Shown: piece after piece, positions 60,191-64,000 of the stretch
Layout of the letters: the number at the start of each line of letters is the position of its first letter
How positions within the stretch are numbered: position 1 is the stretch's first letter
Source of the DNA: Pseudomonas viridiflava
Lineage (GTDB): Bacteria > Pseudomonadota > Gammaproteobacteria > Pseudomonadales > Pseudomonadaceae
Length of the DNA stretch: 64,000 nt
Assembly (NCBI RefSeq): GCF_900602065.1
Contig: NZ_UWFN01000200.1
Coordinates: 186,001 to 250,000 of the forward strand
Reading direction: 5' to 3'
Notes under the pieces: model-generated
The model's input: the letters and a program-made list of their open reading frames with translations, nothing else
What the model was told of the DNA's origin: nothing
Database searches by the model: none
Program-made: the position numbers and the translations under genes

Positions 60191-60942
60191 GAGCAGTACG
60201 ACTCGCGCTGGTCTTCTATCAGGGTCAGCGCGGCATTCCAGCTCAGCTGGATAATTTCCGCTGCCTCGTCGCGATCGAATTGCTGGGCGGTCAGGCGGCA
60301 GACTTCTTCGCTGGGTTGCAGCAGCTTGCTGTTACCGGCCAAGGCCTGAATCTGCGCCTGACAGGCACGCTCCAGAAAATGAATTTCGTGAAAGGCCTGG
60401 GCAACGCTGCCTCCCGCTGCCAACAAGCCGTGATTGCGCAGAATCATTGCTTTATGAGGGCCAAGATCGGCCACCAGACGCTGTCGTTCTTCCAGCGACA
60501 GGGCGATCCCTTCATAGGTGTGATAACCGAGCTTGCCGTAGAACTTCAGCGCATGCTGGGTGATCGGCAACAGACCTTGCTCCTGTGCCGCGACTGCCAT
60601 TCCGGCTGCCGTATGGGTATGAATCACGCAGTTGAGGTCCTCACGCGCCATGTGGATCGCTGAGTGAACAATGAACCCGGCAGCATTGACCCGGCTGTTT
60701 TCCGTGTCGCCATTGACGACCTGACCATGCTGGTCGATGCGCACCAGATCACTGGCTTTCATCCGGTCAAAGATCACGCCGTAGCGGTTGATCAGGAAGT
60801 GATGCTCCGGACCCGGAATGCGCAGGCTGATGTGGGTATCGATCAAGTCGGTCATGCGAAAGTGTGCGATCAACCGGTATAGGGCCGCCAGCTCACAGCG
60901 TGCCTGCCATTCCACGGCGTCGATAGAGTAAGGGGTATTCAT
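60187..60942 (-). CDS. class II aldolase/adducin-family protein
   Basis: 251 residues. Zn-binding HTHTAAGMAV near 105-114 and NHGLLAAGG near 165 mark the class II aldolase fold; SLRIPGPEHHFLINRYGVIFD near 40-60 (part) is the N-terminal motif. The family includes fuculose-phosphate aldolase and decarboxylases of sugar acids. Overlaps both neighbours by 4 bp. Reaction not identified. Confidence 0.9.
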   Translation of the reverse strand: MNTPYSIDAVEWQARCELAALYRLIAHFRMTDLIDTHISLRIPGPEHHFLINRYGVIFDRMKASDLVRIDQHGQVVNGDTENSRVNAAGFIVHSAIHMAREDLNCVIHTHTAAGMAVAAQEQGLLPITQHALKFYGKLGYHTYEGIALSLEERQRLVADLGPHKAMILRNHGLLAAGGSVAQAFHEIHFLERACQAQIQALAGNSKLLQPSEEVCRLTAQQFDRDEAAEIIQLSWNAALTLIEDQRESYCS

Positions 60943-62249
60943 GAAAGCTCCTTGTTGAAGGCTGGCTGTGCCGCCGCGCTGGTGTCACCTCGCAAACGCG
61001 CCAGACCGCACACGCCGAACAGCGAAATACCTGCCAGTACGCTGAAGAAAATCGCCAGTGGCAGCCATTGCCCGGCGTAGTGCGTAGCCAGCAAGGTGCC
61101 GATGATCGGTGTGCTGCCCCCGGCAATCGCGCAGATCAGTTGATAGGCGATGGAAATCCCGCTGTAGCGCAGATGTGCAGGGAAGGCTTGCGCCATGTAT
61201 CCGGCAATCACTGCGTACAACGCCGAAAGGGTGATCACGGCCATCGCGATGCCCAGAGTCATCAATGCCAGGTTCTGGGTGCCCACCAGCAAAAACATTG
61301 GATAGGGCATGACCATCGAGAGCAGGGCGGCCAGCATCAGGAAGCGGCCTTCACCGATGCGCTCGGCCAGCAATGCGCTGATGGGTTGTGAAATGAACTG
61401 CAAGATGGTCACGATGAACAGGCAATCCAGAATCGTTGCCCGGGAGATGCCCTGGTACTGGGTGACATAGGTAATCATGAAAGTGTTGGTGAAGAAGAAA
61501 CCAGCAGAGCCGATGGTTACGGCGCAGGCGGCGAAGAAAATCTGCCGCCAGCAGGTACGCAGCACGTCCAGCACCGGGTACCTGGCGGTTTCGCCTTTCG
61601 CGGCCACGTCTTTGAATTCCGGCGACTCTTCAACACCAAAGCGAATGACGAGGCCAATCATCATCAGTACACCGCTGGCCAGAAACGGCAGGCGCCAGCC
61701 CCAGTCGGCGAATTCCGCTGGCTCTAAAGACGTCACCAGCCTGAAGGCGATCAGCGCCAGCAGCAAACCCGCCGGGCTACGCAACTGGGCGAAGGAGGCA
61801 TAGAAGGTTTTGCGGCCCTTCGGTGCGTGCTCGCTGGCCATCAGTACCGCGCCGCCCCATTCGCCGCCGACGGAAATGCCTTGCACGATACGCAGCGCTA
61901 CCAGGCCGACAGGTGCCCAGATACCGGCAGTGGCGTAGGTCGGCAGCAGGCCGATACCTGTCGTCGCGAGGCCCATCAAGAGCATGGTGAACAACAACAT
62001 CTTCTTGCGCCCAAGACGATCACCGAGGTGACCGAAGACCATCCCGGCCATGGGCCGCGCGATAAAGCCGACTGCAAAAGTGCCAAACGCGGCAAGGGTG
62101 CTCAGGCCCGGTGTATCGCTGGGGAAAAACACCTGGCCAAGGATCAGCGCAGCGGCAGTGGCATAGATGTAGAAATCGTAGAATTCGATGGTCGTCCCGA
62201 CGAATGCGGCGGCAGCCGCCCGGCGAGGCTGGTTCGATGAGGTTCGCAT
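60939..62249 (-). CDS. MFS metabolite:proton symporter (MHS/ProP-like)
   Basis: 436 residues, twelve membrane segments. AAAAFVGTTIEFYDFYIYATAAALI near 11-35 (part), GHLGDRLGRKKML near 73 and GEWGGAVLMASEHAP near 125-139 are MHS signatures. First gene of the four-gene operon; imports its organic acid or amino-acid-like substrate. Divergent from the LysR gene with about 150 bp between. Confidence 0.93.
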   Translation of the reverse strand: MRTSSNQPRRAAAAAFVGTTIEFYDFYIYATAAALILGQVFFPSDTPGLSTLAAFGTFAVGFIARPMAGMVFGHLGDRLGRKKMLLFTMLLMGLATTGIGLLPTYATAGIWAPVGLVALRIVQGISVGGEWGGAVLMASEHAPKGRKTFYASFAQLRSPAGLLLALIAFRLVTSLEPAEFADWGWRLPFLASGVLMMIGLVIRFGVEESPEFKDVAAKGETARYPVLDVLRTCWRQIFFAACAVTIGSAGFFFTNTFMITYVTQYQGISRATILDCLFIVTILQFISQPISALLAERIGEGRFLMLAALLSMVMPYPMFLLVGTQNLALMTLGIAMAVITLSALYAVIAGYMAQAFPAHLRYSGISIAYQLICAIAGGSTPIIGTLLATHYAGQWLPLAIFFSVLAGISLFGVCGLARLRGDTSAAAQPAFNKELS

Positions 62250-62357
62250 GCAAGGCCCTTTTGGTTTTGGCGTTATGGCAGGGGTCGAGGCTGATTACGT
62301 GGCGCTCTAAGGGCGCTTCCATGCTTTATCGCTCGCAGCCTATAATTAATCAATTTG

Positions 62358-62380
62358 CTAATACTTATTTCATGTATTAG
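62358..62380. promoter_or_regulatory. candidate LysR operator
   Basis: CTAATAC-N9-GTATTAG, 7-bp perfect arms, in the A+T-rich gap between the MHS transporter and LysR genes, 22 bp before the LysR start. Fits a T-N11-A box. Confidence 0.55.
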
Positions 62381-62402
62381 TCAGGCTACTAATGGTGTGG
62401 GA

Positions 62403-63368
62403 ATGAGCGATATCGAATCGGGCGAGGCTCAAGGCAAATGGCAAGGTCGGCGCTTTCTCAATGACCGCCTCGACTGGAATCTGCTGCGTACCTATCTGGC
62501 GATTGGAGAAGAACGCAGTATCAGCCGCGCGGCGGCCAGGCTTTTCGTCACGCAATCAGCGGTCAGCCAGTCGCTCAAACGCCTTGAAGAACAGCTCGAT
62601 TGCGCCTTGATTGTCCGCAAGGGGCCGCGCTTCGACCTGACTCACGCCGGAGAGGAAGTGTTTGGTATTGCTCAAGAGATGTACGGCAACGTTTCACGCC
62701 TGGGCACGGCCGTTGAAGACGCCGAGGAGGAGGTCGTGGGTAAGGTACGCGTGCTCTCCATCAGCCATGTGCAGTCCCCCCTCTATGATGACTTTCTTGC
62801 TGACTTCCATTTGCTGCATCCGCGCGTTGAACTTGAACTGGAGGTCATGCGCAGCTCGGATATTCAGAGCTCTCTGAACCAGAAAACAGCCAGTCTGGGG
62901 ATTGGCTTGTGTCGCTTCCCTCAGGCGAAACTGGAGCGTGTGCTGTTGATGCGCCAGCGCTATGCGTTTTTCTGCGGCAAGCGACATCGGCTGTTCGGCA
63001 AACGCGGGTTGGCGCTCGATGCACTGCAGGGTGAGAACTTTGTCAGCTTCACCAGCGACCAGCTCGGCGGCAATCTTTCGCCCTTGACCGTGTTTCGTGA
63101 TCAGCAGGGCTTCACCGGGAAAATCGTCGCCTCATCGCCCAGTTTCGAAGAGATCCGCCGATTGATCATCGCCGGTTACGGCATTGGTTGTTTGCCAGAA
63201 CACCTGGTGGACAACGATTTGCACAACGGTCTGATCTGGCGTTTGCCACCGGCGGAGGGTGTGGTGGATGTCGACATGTTCCTGATGTGGAATCGCGATC
63301 AACGCATGAACCGCGCCGAGACGGTTTTTCTTGAGTCGTTTCGGCGAGTCATCGAAGAGGCGGTCTAA
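62403..63368 (+). CDS. LysR-family regulator
   Basis: 321 residues from MSDIESGEAQGKWQ; a longer frame beginning at 62355 runs through the palindrome and is rejected. HTH about 20-80 (SISRAAARLFVTQSAVSQSLKRLEEQLD, in part). Effector domain with an odd HVQSPLYDDFLADFH opening. Divergent from the MHS operon and probably its regulator. The IclR gene converges on it after 6 bp. Confidence 0.88.
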   Translation: MSDIESGEAQGKWQGRRFLNDRLDWNLLRTYLAIGEERSISRAAARLFVTQSAVSQSLKRLEEQLDCALIVRKGPRFDLTHAGEEVFGIAQEMYGNVSRLGTAVEDAEEEVVGKVRVLSISHVQSPLYDDFLADFHLLHPRVELELEVMRSSDIQSSLNQKTASLGIGLCRFPQAKLERVLLMRQRYAFFCGKRHRLFGKRGLALDALQGENFVSFTSDQLGGNLSPLTVFRDQQGFTGKIVASSPSFEEIRRLIIAGYGIGCLPEHLVDNDLHNGLIWRLPPAEGVVDVDMFLMWNRDQRMNRAETVFLESFRRVIEEAV

Positions 63369-63374
63369 TCCCGA

Positions 63375-64000
63375 CTATTGGGCGTGCCAGCCCAGTTGAC
63401 TGGAAATGCGCTGGGTGGCTGCAACGAGCTGTTTGACGTAATCCTGCTTGAGTTCTTCGCGAAAGCGGAAGCAGGGGAATGACACGCTCATGCCGCCGAT
63501 CACATGGCCAAACCGGTCGCGAATTGGCGCGGCCAGACAGCGCATATTGTCTTCGAACTCTTCATGGTCTTCGGCGTAGCCCTGATCGCGAACCACTTGA
63601 AGCTCCTGCAAATAGGCATCAACGGTGGTCAGGGTATTAGCCGTACGGCGTTCGAAGCTTTCTTCCTGCAAGTGAGCAAGCAACTCAGGCTGCTCCAGCC
63701 ACGCCATCAGCACTTTGCCAATCCCGGTGCAGTACAGCGGTGCGCGTCGACCAATGCGCGAGTACATGCGCAAGTTGTATTTGGAGTCGATCTTGTGCAC
63801 ATAAACGATGCTGCCTTCGTCAAGAATCCCCAAGTGCACGGTCTCACCGGTCAGCTCGTTGATACGGCGCATACCCGGTTCAGCCTCGCGGACGATGTCC
63901 AGATGGGGCAAGGCTTGCGCGCCCAATTCAAATAGCCGGACGCTGAGCCGGTATCGATCCTCGGCATCCTGCACCACATAACCGCGTGCCTTGAGTGACT
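63375..64000 (-). CDS. IclR-family regulator, 3' part (partial)
   Basis: About 208 residues are visible and the frame runs off the right edge, where the N-terminal HTH must lie. The effector domain is typical IclR: LFELGAQALPHLDI, INELTGETVHLGILDEGSIVYVHKI (parts), LYCTGIGKVLMAWL, GYAEDHEEFEDNMRCLAAPIRD and GGMSVSFP. Likely controls a catabolic operon beyond the window or the MHS cluster. Confidence 0.9.
   Translation of the reverse strand, partial: SLKARGYVVQDAEDRYRLSVRLFELGAQALPHLDIVREAEPGMRRINELTGETVHLGILDEGSIVYVHKIDSKYNLRMYSRIGRRAPLYCTGIGKVLMAWLEQPELLAHLQEESFERRTANTLTTVDAYLQELQVVRDQGYAEDHEEFEDNMRCLAAPIRDRFGHVIGGMSVSFPCFRFREELKQDYVKQLVAATQRISSQLGWHAQ

Overview
The window reads as chromosome of a Pseudomonas, most likely of the fluorescens/putida/syringae side of the genus rather than P. 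aeruginosa. The grounds are a complete leucine/isovalerate (liu) catabolic set, a metH-cti divergent pair, nfuA, an aerobic-type cobalamin locus, azoR, uppP, and nine clusters of Pseudomonas-type REP palindromes between genes. No phage, integrase, transposase, CRISPR array, rRNA or tRNA gene was seen. The species cannot be fixed by reading alone.

Layout. (1) 1-2485: 3' part of an indolepyruvate ferredoxin oxidoreductase gene, convergent with the liu genes. (2) 2607-10618: liuR-liuE and liuABCD, all on the minus strand, separated by about 1 kb of repeat-rich DNA. Each transcription unit has its own LiuR-type palindrome. (3) 10868-13198: a LysR regulator divergent from an acyl-CoA dehydrogenase. 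(4) 13388-21625: metH (B12-dependent methionine synthase), cti (cis/trans fatty acid isomerase), a membrane acyltransferase and nfuA. (5) 21836-31202: cobalamin locus. Two cobalamin riboswitches lie back to back: the minus one serves cbtB-cbtA-cobE-cobM, the plus one serves cobW-cobN-chlI/chlD. The last gene has a textbook -1 frameshift site (A AAA AAG plus a 14-bp stem-loop) joining a ChlI-type AAA+ frame to a VWA frame, so one gene probably makes both small and medium chelatase subunits. (6) 31375-43000: mixed core genes: a VpsR/FleQ-like regulator with an altered GAFTGA loop, a NadR-like kinase, uppP, azoR with a LysR, a trehalose-synthase-like GH13 enzyme, and an orphan histidine kinase. 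(7) 42281-47800: TonB receptor and FecCD-type ABC uptake operon, in which a REP pair lies inside the 5' coding part of the binding-protein gene. (8) 47951-54625: RidA-like gene with a LysR, then a split-transketolase/MFS/SDR sugar operon with a LysR. (9) 54841-57912: small envelope and stress proteins. (10) 58009-64000: MHS transporter/class II aldolase/2-hydroxyacid dehydrogenase/M20 amidohydrolase operon with a divergent LysR and a partial IclR regulator.

How parts connect: the cobalamin locus makes the cofactor used by MetH, and its cobaltochelatase is probably a CobN-ChlI/ChlD hybrid whose two AAA+ subunits come from one frameshifting gene. The liu genes take leucine-derived isovaleryl-CoA to acetoacetate and acetyl-CoA under LiuR. 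The two catabolic operons near the right end have no substrate I can name. All family calls come from reading motifs and gene order; no database search was run.
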